A stretch of DNA of 64,000 nt, from assembly GCF_900102195.1 (NCBI RefSeq), contig NZ_FNBE01000008.1, positions 124,001 to 188,000 on the forward strand, given 5' to 3'. Both the position numbers and the translations under genes were made by a program. Within the stretch, counting starts at the first letter, position 1. Every line of letters starts with the position of its first letter. The notes below the pieces were generated by a model. The model ran no database searches. It was given only the letters and a program-made list of their open reading frames with translations, and was not told the DNA's origin. This document shows, piece by piece, positions 46,607-55,296 of the stretch. The DNA comes from Pseudonocardia oroxyli (lineage in GTDB: Bacteria; Actinomycetota; Actinomycetes; Mycobacteriales; Pseudonocardiaceae).

Positions 46607-47944
46607 GTGTCGGAACTCCAGATCCACCGGACAGTGCTCGGCAACGGGCTGCGGGTCCTCGTCGTCCCCGACCCGGCCACGCCGGTGGTCGGGGTCTCGG
46701 TGCACGTCGACGTCGGGTTCCGCTCGGAACCGGAGGGGCGTACGGGCTTCGCCCACCTGTTCGAGCACCTGATGTTCCAGGGCAGCGAGAGCCTGGAGAA
46801 GCTGGCCCACTTCCGGCAGGTCCAGGGTGCGGGCGGGGTGTTCAACGGCTCCACCCACCAGGACTACACGGACTACTTCGAGGTGCTGCCCGGCGCCGCG
46901 CTGGAGCGGGCGCTGTTCCTCGAGGCGGACCGGCTGCGCGCGCCGATGCTCACCGAGGAGAACCTGCGCAACCAGGTGGACGTGGTGAAGGAGGAGATCC
47001 GGCTCAACGTGCTGAACCGCCCCTACGGCGGCTTCCCCTGGATCCTGCTGCCCCCGGTCCTCTACGACACCTTCCCGAACGCGCACAACGGGTACGGAGA
47101 CTTCAGCGAGCTCGAACAGGCCACGCTAGACGATGCGGCGTCGTTCTTCGACACCTTCTACGCCCCGGGGAACGCGCTGGTCACGGTGCACGGAGACCTG
47201 GGCGAGCACGGGGTGGACGGCACGCTGGCGCTGATCGAGAAGCACTTCGGCGACATCCCCGCGCGGCCCACCCCGGCGCGGCCGTCGTTCGCCGAGCCGG
47301 TCGCGGGTGCCGAGCGCCGCCAGGCCGTCGCGGACGCGCACGCCCCGCTGCCCGCCCTGGCCGTCGGCTACCGGGTGCCGGACCCGACGACCGAGCTGGA
47401 CGCCTACCTGGCGCACGCCCTGCTCGCCTCCGTGCTGTCGGACGGGGAGGCGGCCCGGTTGCAGCGCAGGCTCGTCCACACCGACGGGCTGGTCACGGAC
47501 GTCAGCGCGAGCAACGGGCTGATGGGCGGCCCGCTCGACGCGCGGGACCCGGACACCTTCACGATCACCGCGGTCCATCCGGCGGACGTCGACCCGGACC
47601 GGGTGCTCGGCGCGGTCGACGAGGAGCTGGACAAGCTGGCGGCCGCAGGCCCGTCGGTCGAGGAGCTGGCCCGCCAGTCCGCCCGCTGGGCCGCGGCCCT
47701 GCACCACGAGGACGACCGGGTGATGTACCGGATGCTCGGGCTCGGCGCCCGCGAGCTGCTCTACGGCCGCGCGGAGATCGCCACCGAGCTGCCCGCCCGG
47801 ATCGCGGCGATCACCCCGGACGGGGTGCGGGCCGCGGCGGCCGCGCTGCGGTCCCAGGGGCGCGCCGTCCTGCTCGTGGAACCGACCGCCGATCCGACCG
47901 CCGATCCGACCGCCGATCCGACTGCCGAGGAGACCGCGGAATGA
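46607..47944 (+). CDS. M16-family zinc metallopeptidase, catalytic subunit
   Basis: This 445-residue peptidase has the inverted zinc motif HLFEH near residues 50-54 and the third ligand Glu in VVKEEIR near 128. That is the active M16 (insulinase / mitochondrial processing peptidase) pattern. The C-terminus has DPTA repeated three times plus a variant. The stop overlaps the next M16 gene by ATGA, so the two probably form a heterodimer. TAGGGT (46595-46600) lies 6 nt before the GTG. Confidence 0.9.
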   Translation: MSELQIHRTVLGNGLRVLVVPDPATPVVGVSVHVDVGFRSEPEGRTGFAHLFEHLMFQGSESLEKLAHFRQVQGAGGVFNGSTHQDYTDYFEVLPGAALERALFLEADRLRAPMLTEENLRNQVDVVKEEIRLNVLNRPYGGFPWILLPPVLYDTFPNAHNGYGDFSELEQATLDDAASFFDTFYAPGNALVTVHGDLGEHGVDGTLALIEKHFGDIPARPTPARPSFAEPVAGAERRQAVADAHAPLPALAVGYRVPDPTTELDAYLAHALLASVLSDGEAARLQRRLVHTDGLVTDVSASNGLMGGPLDARDPDTFTITAVHPADVDPDRVLGAVDEELDKLAAAGPSVEELARQSARWAAALHHEDDRVMYRMLGLGARELLYGRAEIATELPARIAAITPDGVRAAAAALRSQGRAVLLVEPTADPTADPTADPTAEETAE

Positions 47945-49320
47945 GCGCGCCCACCACCCACCGCAGCGCCGAGCAGATCGGCCGCACCCCGCAGGGCCCC
48001 CGGCCGCTGCCGGACCTGGGCGCGATGCGCGAGGTGCCGCTCCCGGAGGTCCACACCACCACCCTGTCGAACGGGCTGCGGGTCCTGGCCGTCCACCGGC
48101 CCGGCGTCCCGATGGTCGAGGTGCGGCTGCGGATCCCGTTCGCGGCCGCGGGTCCCACGGCGGACCAGGCGTTCTCGGCCCGGGCCGAGCTGTTGTCCTC
48201 CACCCTGCTGACCGGCACCGCGGAGCGGGACCGGGTCGGCATCGACGACGAGCTGGCCACGGTGGGGGCGGACCTCGGCGTGTTCGTCGACCCCGAGCGG
48301 CTCGTGGTTCAGGGCTCCGGCCTCGCCGCCGGGCTGCCGACCGTGCTCGGGGTCCTCGGTGAGGTCCTCACCTCGGCGACCTATCCCGAGCAGGAACTGG
48401 TGCGCGAGCGCGCCCGGCTCGTCGAGCGGATCTCGCTGGCGCGCGCCCAGCCGCGCACGGTGGCGCGGGAGGCCCTGCAGCGCAAACGGTTCGGCGACCA
48501 CCCGATCGCGCTGGAGACGCCGACGGGCGAGGCGGTCGCGGCCGTCACGCCCGAGCAGGTGCGCGCGGTGCACACCGCGGGCGTGGTGCCGCGCGGCTCC
48601 ACGCTCGTGCTGGTGGGCGACATCGAGCCGCAGAGTGCGCTCGCCGAGGTGGAGAAGGCGTTGGGCCACTGGCGGTCCGAGGAGACGGCGCGCGAGCTGA
48701 GCCTGCCGCCGCTGCCCGTCGCCGGCCCGCTCGAGCTGGTGCACCGGCCCGGTTCGGTGCAGTCCCAGCTGCGGCTCACCGGACCGGCGCGGCGCCGGGA
48801 CGACCCGGGGTACGCCGCCTTCCAGCTGGCCAACCTGGTCTTCGGCGGCTACTTCTCGTCGCGCTGGATGGAGAACGTCCGCGAGGACAAGGGCTACACC
48901 TACGGCGCCCACTCGGGGGCGGAGTTCGTGCCCGGCGGTGCGGTGCTCGGCGTGGAGACGGACGTGGCGAGTGACGTCACGGCGGCCGCGCTCCTGGAGA
49001 CGCGGTACGAGCTGGGCCGGATGGTGGCCGTGCCGCCGACGGCCGAGGAGATCGACGCCGCCCGGCGCTACGCCGTCGGGTCGCTGCTGATCTCGCTGGA
49101 CAGCCAGGGCGGGCTCGCGGCGACCCTGTCGGCCCTGGACGCGGCGGGCCTGGGGATCGACTGGCTGCGGGAGCGGCCGGTCCGGCTGGAGGCGGTCACC
49201 CCCGAGCAGGTCGCGGACGCGGCTCTGCAGTACTTCGCCCCCGAGCGGTTCACCGGTGTCATCGTGGGTGACGCCGAGACGATCGGCCCGCGGCTGCGGG
49301 CGCTCGGAGGTGTGGAGTGA
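47941..49320 (+). CDS. M16-family peptidase-like partner subunit (no HXXEH)
   Basis: This 459-residue protein shares the M16 fold (LSNGLRVLAVHRPGVPMVEV and YFSSRWMENVREDKGYTYGAHS) but lacks zinc ligands: the region equivalent to HXXEH reads ARAELLSS. Such subunits contribute the R/Y substrate-binding pair to a catalytic partner, here the upstream gene. The stop overlaps the nudC start by GTGA. Confidence 0.88.
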   Translation: MSAPTTHRSAEQIGRTPQGPRPLPDLGAMREVPLPEVHTTTLSNGLRVLAVHRPGVPMVEVRLRIPFAAAGPTADQAFSARAELLSSTLLTGTAERDRVGIDDELATVGADLGVFVDPERLVVQGSGLAAGLPTVLGVLGEVLTSATYPEQELVRERARLVERISLARAQPRTVAREALQRKRFGDHPIALETPTGEAVAAVTPEQVRAVHTAGVVPRGSTLVLVGDIEPQSALAEVEKALGHWRSEETARELSLPPLPVAGPLELVHRPGSVQSQLRLTGPARRRDDPGYAAFQLANLVFGGYFSSRWMENVREDKGYTYGAHSGAEFVPGGAVLGVETDVASDVTAAALLETRYELGRMVAVPPTAEEIDAARRYAVGSLLISLDSQGGLAATLSALDAAGLGIDWLRERPVRLEAVTPEQVADAALQYFAPERFTGVIVGDAETIGPRLRALGGVE

Positions 49321-50306
49321 GCTTCCGGCTGATCCAGCCGCCGGTCCTGTCCCGGGGCACGGTCGCGCGTGACGAACCGCTCCGGCTGGACGCGGACCGG
49401 CAGAAGGCGGGCTGGGCCACGGCCCGCGTCGTCGTGGTGGACGAGAAGGGGCGCACCCCGGTCTCCTGGGACACGGCGCCGGGCGCGCACTTCGCGGAGG
49501 GGGACGCCGCGGGGTGGGACGCCGCGTCGGGATCCGGGGTCACCCTGCGCACCAAGCCGGCCACGGACATCGCGCCCGCGCCCCCGGAGGACGCCGTGCT
49601 GCTCGGCGAGGCCGAGGGCGTCGCCTACTGGGCCGTGCGCGGGCGCCCGGACCTGGTGGCGGGAGACGATCCGTCGGAGTGGTCGGACCTGCGTGCGGTC
49701 GGCGGCGAGCTCGACGCGCTGGGAGCGGGCCTGCTCACCGGCGCGGTCGCGGCGCTCAACTGGCACGACACCGCGCGGTTCTGCGCGCGGGACGGCTCCC
49801 CGACCCATCCGCACAACGCGGGCTGGGCCCGCAGGTGCGAGGCCGAGGGCCACGAGGAGTACCCGCGCACCGACCCGGCCGTGATCTGCCTGGTGCACGA
49901 CGGGGCGGACCGCGTCCTGCTCGCCCGGCAGCCGGTCTGGCCGCCGGGGCGCTACTCCGTGCTCGCCGGCTTCGTCGAGGCGGGCGAGTCCCTGGAGGCG
50001 TGCGTGGCCCGCGAGATCGGCGAGGAGGTGGGTGTCGAGGTCACCGACATCACCTACCTGGGCAGCCAGGCCTGGCCGTTCCCGCGCTCGCTGATGGTCG
50101 GCTTCCACGCGCGCGCCGACCCGGAGGCACCGCTGGTCCCCGCGGACGGCGAGATCGAGGAGGCCCGCTGGATCACCCGCGCCGAACTGCGCCGGGCGAT
50201 GACCCAGGGCGACTGGGCCGCCACGCCCGAGCCGGGGAGCGTGCTGCTCCCGGGCCGGGTGTCCATCGCCCGCTCGATGCTCGACTCCTGGGCCGCGCTG
50301 GACTGA
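49317..50306 (+). CDS. nudC: NAD+ diphosphatase NudC
   Basis: This 329-residue Nudix hydrolase has the box GFVEAGE...REIGEEVG (about 219-241) and the NADH-pyrophosphatase tag SQAWPFP just after it. NudC cleaves NAD(H) and removes NAD caps from RNA. The zinc ribbon before the Nudix domain keeps only two obvious cysteines (FCARDG and RRCEAEG) of the usual four. The GTG overlaps the M16 partner stop. In mycobacteria nudC (Rv3199c) is next to mycoredoxin and uvrD2; here two mobile elements intervene. Confidence 0.92.
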   Translation: MSFRLIQPPVLSRGTVARDEPLRLDADRQKAGWATARVVVVDEKGRTPVSWDTAPGAHFAEGDAAGWDAASGSGVTLRTKPATDIAPAPPEDAVLLGEAEGVAYWAVRGRPDLVAGDDPSEWSDLRAVGGELDALGAGLLTGAVAALNWHDTARFCARDGSPTHPHNAGWARRCEAEGHEEYPRTDPAVICLVHDGADRVLLARQPVWPPGRYSVLAGFVEAGESLEACVAREIGEEVGVEVTDITYLGSQAWPFPRSLMVGFHARADPEAPLVPADGEIEEARWITRAELRRAMTQGDWAATPEPGSVLLPGRVSIARSMLDSWAALD

Positions 50307-50314
50307 GCGGGCTT

Positions 50315-50474
50315 TAGGGGGTGTCTGATGGATCTCCAGCCGGCCCGTGGGGCCCCAGGCGGCGCCCCGCGGCGTTCTCGTCGGGTCCGATCCAACCCCG
50401 GGATCGGACCCTCCTTGGCCTTGCGGGCCACTGGAACCCCGCGGACTCGGCGGAGATCCATCAGACACCCCCTA
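50315..50474. mobile_element. Second MITE-like element with 23-bp perfect terminal repeats
   Basis: Perfect 23-bp inverted repeats (50315-50337 and 50452-50474, beginning TAGGGGGTGTCTG) bound a region with an inner 11-bp inverted repeat (GGGTCCGATCC / GGATCGGACCC). The outer TA on each side could be a 2-bp target duplication. No coding capacity is apparent. It lies just after the nudC stop and its right end is the insertion point of an IS982-type element. Confidence 0.72.
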
Positions 50475-50475
50475 G

Positions 50476-51505
50476 ATGAGTGATTCCAAGGTCAGTGGTC
50501 GTAGGCCAGGAGGGACCGTTTGATGGGGTGGCCGGTCCGGTCGTTGTGCCATATGACGGCGGTCAGGGCGAGGAGCCGCTGGTAGACCCGGACGGCTACC
50601 CCGGTGATGGTATGTCCGCCATGTGTTTCGAGGTCGAGCTGTCCTTTGAGAGTGTCGAAGATCGACTCGATGGTCTGGCGGAGCGGCCGGAGGAACCGGG
50701 CGCCTGGTCGGGGTTGCTCGCCTCGGCGGGCTGGGCGGAGCAGGTGTAGCCCGGCTGTGTCCACGGTGGCCTCGAACTCGCGGCCGTAGTAGTTCTTGTC
50801 CGCGATGATGATCTGGTCGCGGCGACCGACGAGCAGGGACGGGTCGGCGGCGAGCACGGAGAGCAGGACCTGGCGTTCGTCGGCCTTCGCCCCGGTGAGG
50901 GCGAACCCGATCGGGAGTCCGTGCAGGGTCGTGATCAGGTGTAGGCGCAACCCCCAGAAGAACCGTGAGTGCGAGGCGCAGTAGACGTACTCGGCGTAGC
51001 CGGCGAGGTCGGAGCGCTTGACCGTCTCGCGGGAGCGGGCGCACTCGACCGGGGTGGAGTCGACCACCCACACGTCGTCGGACCAGAGGCTGGTGTCGGC
51101 GGCCAGGGCGGTGATCAGCCACTCGAGGGTCGGGGCGAGCGCGCGGAGGCGCTTGTTGTAGCCGGGCTGCTGGGGCAGGTAGCGGAACAGATGACCGAGA
51201 TGGGCGCGGGCGTGGCGCAGCCAGCGGGCCTCGCTGGTGAATCGCAGCAGCGCCGCCATCACCGCCAAGGTGACCAGCTCGGCATCTGTGATCTTCGGTG
51301 CGATGCCGATCGTGGGCCGCCATGGAGCCCGATCGGGCGAGGCTTTCAGTAGGTCGTCGGTGCGCACGTACAGTGCCGTGGCGAGGGTGTCCAAGTCAGC
51401 GTCCACGAGAGCCTCCTGCTCTTCTGGGTCAGCGCGCTGATCTTGGGCACCCTCCACTCATCACCGACGCACGCCGCGCCGCACGAAACCCTTGGAATTG
51501 CTCAT
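50476..51505 (-). mobile_element. IS982-type insertion sequence
   Basis: The element is about 1030 bp and contains one transposase gene on the minus strand. The outer ends are near-perfect inverted repeats: ATGAGTGATTCCAAGG at the left and, reversed, ATGAGCAATTCCAAGG at the right. CTAG occurs on each side (50472-50475 and 51506-51509) and may be a target duplication. The left CTAG is formed by the end of the adjacent MITE and the right CTAG holds the mycoredoxin stop codon. Confidence 0.85.
50492..51406 (-). CDS. IS982 family transposase
   Basis: This 304-residue DDE transposase is intact. The three catalytic positions are visible in VVDSTPVEC, IIADKNYYG and TIESIFDTLKG. The N-terminus (DTLATALYVRTDDLL) and SEARWLRHARAHLGHLF agree with actinobacterial IS982 proteins. 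AGGAGG lies 5 nt before the GTG at 51406; a longer reading lacks a ribosome site. No frameshift is seen, so the element may be active. Confidence 0.92.
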   Translation of the reverse strand: MDADLDTLATALYVRTDDLLKASPDRAPWRPTIGIAPKITDAELVTLAVMAALLRFTSEARWLRHARAHLGHLFRYLPQQPGYNKRLRALAPTLEWLITALAADTSLWSDDVWVVDSTPVECARSRETVKRSDLAGYAEYVYCASHSRFFWGLRLHLITTLHGLPIGFALTGAKADERQVLLSVLAADPSLLVGRRDQIIIADKNYYGREFEATVDTAGLHLLRPARRGEQPRPGARFLRPLRQTIESIFDTLKGQLDLETHGGHTITGVAVRVYQRLLALTAVIWHNDRTGHPIKRSLLAYDH

Positions 51506-51745
51506 CTAGGCGGCGAGCTTGCGCTTGACGTCGGCGAAGCTCGGGTTGGTCGCCGTGGTCTCGTCGGGGTAGACGACGGTCGGCACGGTCTGGTTGCCGC
51601 CGTTCACGCCCTCGACGAACCGCGCCGCGTCCGGGTCCCGCTCGATGTCGATCTCGCGGTAGGCGATGCCCGCCTCGTCGAGCTGGAGCTTGAGGCGGCG
51701 GCAGAAGCCGCACCACGTGGTGGTGTACATCGTCAGATCGGCCAT
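51506..51745 (-). CDS. mrx1: Mycoredoxin (glutaredoxin-like)
   Basis: This 79-residue thioredoxin-fold protein has the active site WCGFC (Cys12, Cys15) and the cis-proline TVPTVV. Mycoredoxins reduce mycothiol mixed disulfides in actinobacteria; the known protein has CGYC at the active site. The TAG stop is inside the CTAG at the right edge of the IS982-type element, so the coding frame is complete. It is divergent from uvrD2, as in mycobacteria. Confidence 0.9.
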   Translation of the reverse strand: MADLTMYTTTWCGFCRRLKLQLDEAGIAYREIDIERDPDAARFVEGVNGGNQTVPTVVYPDETTATNPSFADVKRKLAA

Positions 51746-51848
51746 GACCGGTGCAACAGCGCCGCGACGGCCGCCGTTCCCGCTGTGTGCTGGGTCACCC
51801 CCCGGCCCGCGCCCGAAACCGTCGGTGGTGTTTGTCAGGATGGCCCGC

Positions 51849-53954
51849 GTGACCCTTCCCGCCGACCCCCTCGCTGGGCCGATGGTCCGCTCCGCAAGCG
51901 CGGCCTCGGCCGAGGACCACCTCGACGACGAGCAGCGCGCCGCCGTCACCGCGCCGCGCGGGCCGGTCTGCGTGCTGGCCGGGGCGGGCACCGGGAAGAC
52001 CCGCACGATCACCCACCGGATCGCGCACCTCGTCCGGCACGGACACGTCGCGCCGGGCCAGGTCCTCGCCGTCACCTTCACGGCGCGGGCGGCGGGCGAG
52101 CTGCGCACCCGGCTGCGGGCGCTCGACGCGCCGGGCGTCCAGGCCCGCACGTTCCACGCCGCGGCGCTGCGCCAGCTGAAGTACTTCTGGCCGCAGGTCG
52201 TGGGGGAGCGGCCGTGGCCGCTGCTGGAGGGCAAGCTGCGGCTCATCGGGCAGGCGGCGGCCCGCGCCAAGGCGGGCACCGACTCGGACGCGCTGCGGGA
52301 CCTGGCGACCGAGATCGAGTGGGCCAAGTCCAGCCTCGTCACGCCGCAGGGGTACGCGGCGGAGGTCGCGCGCCTGCGGCGAGACGTTCCCGGCCCGGCC
52401 GAGCAGGTCGCCCAGGTCTACGCGGGGTACGAGGCGCTGAAGAACCAGGCCGAGCTGCTGGACTTCGACGATCTGCTCTTGCACGTCGCGGCCGCGTTGG
52501 AGGAGCACGCGAGCGTCGCGGAGGAGTTCCGGGACCGCTACCGCTGCTTCGTGGTCGACGAGTACCAGGACGTCACACCGCTGCAGCAGCGGGTGCTCGA
52601 CGCGTGGGTCGGCGGGCGGGACGACCTGACCGTGGTCGGCGACGCGAACCAGACCATCTACACCTTCGCCGGCGCCTCCCCGCGCTACCTGCTGGACTTC
52701 GCACGCCGGTTCCCCGAGGCCACCGTGGTCCGGCTGACCAGGGACTACCGCTCCACGCCGCAGATCGTCGCCGCGGCGAACACGGTGATCGGCGCGGCGC
52801 GCGGCCGGGTGGCGGGGAGCAGGCCGCGGCTCGTCGGGCAGCTGCCGCCGGGTCCGGACCCGGACTTCACCGAGCACCCCGACGAGCCTGACGAGGCGGC
52901 CGCCGTCGCCGCCAAGATCCGGCGCATGATCGCGGACGGCACCCCCGCCGCCGAGGTCGCGGTGCTGTTCCGGATCAACGCGCAGTCCGAGGTCTACGAG
53001 CAGGCGCTCACCGAGGCGGGCGTGCCGTACCAGGTCCGCGGGGGCGAGCGGTTCTTCGTCCGTGCCGAGGTGCGCCGCGCGATGATCGCGATCCGCACCG
53101 CGCCGCCCGCGCCGGAGGGCACGGACCTGGTCACCGCCGTCCGGCGGGTGCTGGCGCCGGTCGGGCTGAGCGACGAACCGCCCGCGGGCGCGGCGATGCG
53201 CGCGCAGTGGGAGTCGCTGCTCGCCCTGGTCGGGCTGGCGGAGGAGCTGGCCGCGGTCGAGCCCGAGGCGGACCTGCGGCGCTTCGCCGCCGAGCTCGAG
53301 GCGCGGGCCGACTCGGCGCACCCGCCGACCGTCCAGGGCGTCACGCTCGCGTCGCTGCACGCCGCGAAGGGCCTGGAGTGGGATGTCGTGTTCCTCGTCG
53401 GCCTGGCGGACGGCACCCTGCCGATCCAGCACGCCGAGGGTGACGAGGCGGCGATCGAGGAGGAGCGCAGGCTGCTCTACGTCGGTGTGACCCGGGCGCG
53501 CCGGGTCCTGCGGATCTCGTGGGCGCTGACCCGCGCCGCCGGGCGCGGTCGGCAGCGCAGGCGCAGCCGGTTCCTCCACGGACTGATCCCGGAGGACCAC
53601 GCCGCCTCGCGCGTGGCGCAGGGGGATCGGCGGCGCACGGGCGGCCCGAAGCCCCGGTGCCGGATCTGTGGCGAGCCGCTGATCGGGACCGAGGCGCTGA
53701 AGCTGCAGCGGTGCGGCGCGTGTCCGTCCGATCTGGATACCGAGCTGTTGGATCGGCTGCGCGAATGGCGGGCCGACGTGGCGAAACGGCAGGGGGTGCC
53801 GTCCTATGTGGTCTTCACCGACGCCACCCTCGCCGCCATCGCGGAGCAGCGCCCCGCGGACCCCGCCGCACTCGTCGCCATCCCCGGGATCGGGTCGCGC
53901 AAGCTGGACCGCTACGGGCCCGAGGTCCTGGCGTTGATCACCGAGCCCGGCTGA
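51849..53954 (+). CDS. uvrD2: ATP-dependent DNA helicase UvrD2
   Basis: This 701-residue superfamily-1 helicase has GAGTGKT near residue 45, DEYQD near 237, [13 protein letters not shown] and [11 protein letters not shown] tetracysteine motif (CRICGEPL and RCGACP, about 604-624) and an HRDC domain (about 635-701) are the UvrD2 hallmark of mycobacteria. The GTG at 51849 has AGGA 8 nt upstream; the ATG nine bases earlier has none. Length equals the known family. Confidence 0.94.
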   Translation: MTLPADPLAGPMVRSASAASAEDHLDDEQRAAVTAPRGPVCVLAGAGTGKTRTITHRIAHLVRHGHVAPGQVLAVTFTARAAGELRTRLRALDAPGVQARTFHAAALRQLKYFWPQVVGERPWPLLEGKLRLIGQAAARAKAGTDSDALRDLATEIEWAKSSLVTPQGYAAEVARLRRDVPGPAEQVAQVYAGYEALKNQAELLDFDDLLLHVAAALEEHASVAEEFRDRYRCFVVDEYQDVTPLQQRVLDAWVGGRDDLTVVGDANQTIYTFAGASPRYLLDFARRFPEATVVRLTRDYRSTPQIVAAANTVIGAARGRVAGSRPRLVGQLPPGPDPDFTEHPDEPDEAAAVAAKIRRMIADGTPAAEVAVLFRINAQSEVYEQALTEAGVPYQVRGGERFFVRAEVRRAMIAIRTAPPAPEGTDLVTAVRRVLAPVGLSDEPPAGAAMRAQWESLLALVGLAEELAAVEPEADLRRFAAELEARADSAHPPTVQGVTLASLHAAKGLEWDVVFLVGLADGTLPIQHAEGDEAAIEEERRLLYVGVTRARRVLRISWALTRAAGRGRQRRRSRFLHGLIPEDHAASRVAQGDRRRTGGPKPRCRICGEPLIGTEALKLQRCGACPSDLDTELLDRLREWRADVAKRQGVPSYVVFTDATLAAIAEQRPADPAALVAIPGIGSRKLDRYGPEVLALITEPG

Positions 53955-53991
53955 CCCACGAAGTGCTTCTCCAATCAACGGATTAATTCGG

Positions 53992-54021
53992 TTGTGCGGC
54001 TCCGAGGCCGCGCATTAGTGT
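53992..54021 (+). promoter_or_regulatory. Candidate whiB7 promoter
   Basis: TTGTGC (53992-53997) and TAGTGT (54016-54021) are spaced 18 bp, and an A+T-rich run ATTAATT lies just upstream of the -35. WhiB7-activated promoters are known to need an A+T-rich site immediately upstream of the -35 for the WhiB7 AT-hook. The position, 66 bp before the leader ORF, fits autoregulation. Confidence 0.55.
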
Positions 54022-54086
54022 GCTGACCACGGACGGAGCAACGGCCCGTCCTTCTGCACGGCCGCCACGAGAGGAGGTACGCCGCG

Positions 54087-54287
54087 ATGAAGCTCTTCAC
54101 CACGACCCGGACCACGGGAGACGTGTGCGGTGTGCCGACCCCGAGCGCGGCCCGCGTCATGAAGCCCGAGTCCGCGCGTCTCCGCGGCGGTTGGGCGCAG
54201 CGTGCGTACGTGCAGGGCAACCGCATTCCGCTGACCGATCACAACTGGACAGGTGTGTCCGTTCCAGGCGGGCTCAGTCGATCATGA
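54087..54287 (+). CDS. Leader ORF (uORF) of whiB7
   Basis: This 66-residue ORF has a strong AGGAGG (54072-54077) 9 nt before the ATG and ends 27 nt before a strong terminator. Its sequence (MKLFTTTRTTGDV to WTGVSVPGG) matches no family I know. In mycobacteria and Streptomyces a translated uORF controls transcription attenuation upstream of whiB7: ribosome stalling by antibiotics prevents terminator folding. The placement here is the same, so a regulatory rather than protein role is likely. Confidence 0.7.
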   Translation: MKLFTTTRTTGDVCGVPTPSAARVMKPESARLRGGWAQRAYVQGNRIPLTDHNWTGVSVPGGLSRS

Positions 54288-54314
54288 GCTGAGCAGCCAC
54301 CGGCCGAATCTTCA

Positions 54315-54356
54315 GGGGCCGCGGAACCCACACCAGGGGTTCCGCGGCCCCTTTTT
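54315..54356 (+). terminator. whiB7 attenuator terminator
   Basis: Perfect 15-bp arms (GGGGCCGCGGAACCC and its complement at 54337-54351) flank a 7-nt loop and are followed by five Ts. This is the only terminator seen in the window with a clear T-tract. It lies between the leader ORF and whiB7, so it must be bypassed for whiB7 to be expressed. Confidence 0.88.
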
Positions 54357-54421
54357 CGCGTTCTCCGACCGGAGGACGGACCGAGAAGGAAACACCACCC
54401 ACCACACCAGGAGGTAGTGCG

Positions 54422-54859
54422 GTGCTAGTGAGATCCACCCCGTGCGACGGCGGGGCGATCACGATGCAGGACGGCGGCGGAGACACCGCGGTCGCGATGC
54501 CGGACGGTGCCCCCACCGGGGGGCTGTTGACCGACGTCCCGGAGAAGGACCTGAACCTGCCCTGTCGGGAGGGTGACGCGGACCTGTGGTTCGCCGAGAC
54601 CCCCGCCGAGCTGGAGCGGGCGAAGGCACTCTGTGCGGACTGTCCGATCAGGATCGAGTGTCTGGCGGGTGCGCTGTCCCGCGAGGAGCCCTGGGGCGTG
54701 TGGGGCGGCGAGATCTTCGAACGAGGAGTCGTCGTCCCGCGGAAGCGGCCGAGGGGCAGGCCCAGCAAGGCCGACCTCGCCCGCGACCGGGCCTGGGCCG
54801 AGGCGCACCAGCGGGCCCAAGAGCTGGCCCGGGCGCTGCGTGCCCGACCCTGCGCCTGA
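54422..54859 (+). CDS. whiB7: Transcriptional regulator WhiB7
   Basis: This 145-residue Wbl protein has four Fe-S cysteines (Cys48, Cys71, Cys74, Cys80), the turn GVWGG (92-96) and a C-terminal AT-hook RGRP (111-114). The AT-hook is diagnostic of WhiB7. WhiB7 binds sigma-A and activates intrinsic antibiotic-resistance genes in response to ribosome-targeting drugs and redox change. AGGAGG lies 7 nt before the GTG. A 45-residue N-terminal extension precedes the cysteine domain and may be partly dispensable (ATG at 54464 is in frame). Confidence 0.95.
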   Translation: MLVRSTPCDGGAITMQDGGGDTAVAMPDGAPTGGLLTDVPEKDLNLPCREGDADLWFAETPAELERAKALCADCPIRIECLAGALSREEPWGVWGGEIFERGVVVPRKRPRGRPSKADLARDRAWAEAHQRAQELARALRARPCA

Positions 54860-54905
54860 CGATCACCCGTTTCCCACCACCGACTCCACAGGAGAGGCCA
54901 GACCG

Positions 54906-55145
54906 ATGACCACGAACTTCCTGCCGCAGACCGATCGCGCGCCGCACTCGACCACCCTCGACGCCCAGGGATCCGCCGTGTTGTTGCTCCACGAAGCCCT
55001 CGCTCGATCTCGACACCGAGAGGCGGAACAGCGGGCGCGCGAGCACCGCCTCGCGCGCCACCTGTCCGCCGGACGCGGCTGGGCCCGGTTGGCACGCTTC
55101 TGTGCCCGCCGGGCCGAGCACGCCCGCGCAGTCACCGTGCGGTGA
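54906..55145 (+). CDS. Small basic protein downstream of whiB7
   Basis: This 79-residue protein begins MTTNFLPQTD and becomes Arg-rich (ARSRHREAEQRAREHR). GGAGAGG precedes the ATG. It is 46 nt after whiB7 and ahead of a strong terminator, so it is probably in the WhiB7-regulated transcript. I do not recognise a family; the helical basic character suggests nucleic acid or ribosome binding, which is speculation. Confidence 0.55.
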   Translation: MTTNFLPQTDRAPHSTTLDAQGSAVLLLHEALARSRHREAEQRAREHRLARHLSAGRGWARLARFCARRAEHARAVTVR

Positions 55146-55231
55146 GTCGAGCCCTGACCGCGCCGTGAGTGCGCACTGACCGCGGCGACGGCCGCGGACC
55201 GACCCGCGACCTGTCGCGACCCGTCGCGGTC

Positions 55232-55272
55232 CCCCACGCCCGCCCCGGACCCTCACCGGGGCGGGCGTGGGG
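55232..55272. terminator. Bidirectional terminator between whiB7 unit and ABC1 kinase
   Basis: Perfect 17-bp arms (55232-55248 and 55256-55272, beginning CCCCACGCCCG) flank a 7-nt loop. It lies between convergent transcription units. Confidence 0.8.
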
Positions 55273-55296
55273 CGTTCCGGCGCCCTCCGGGTCGGG

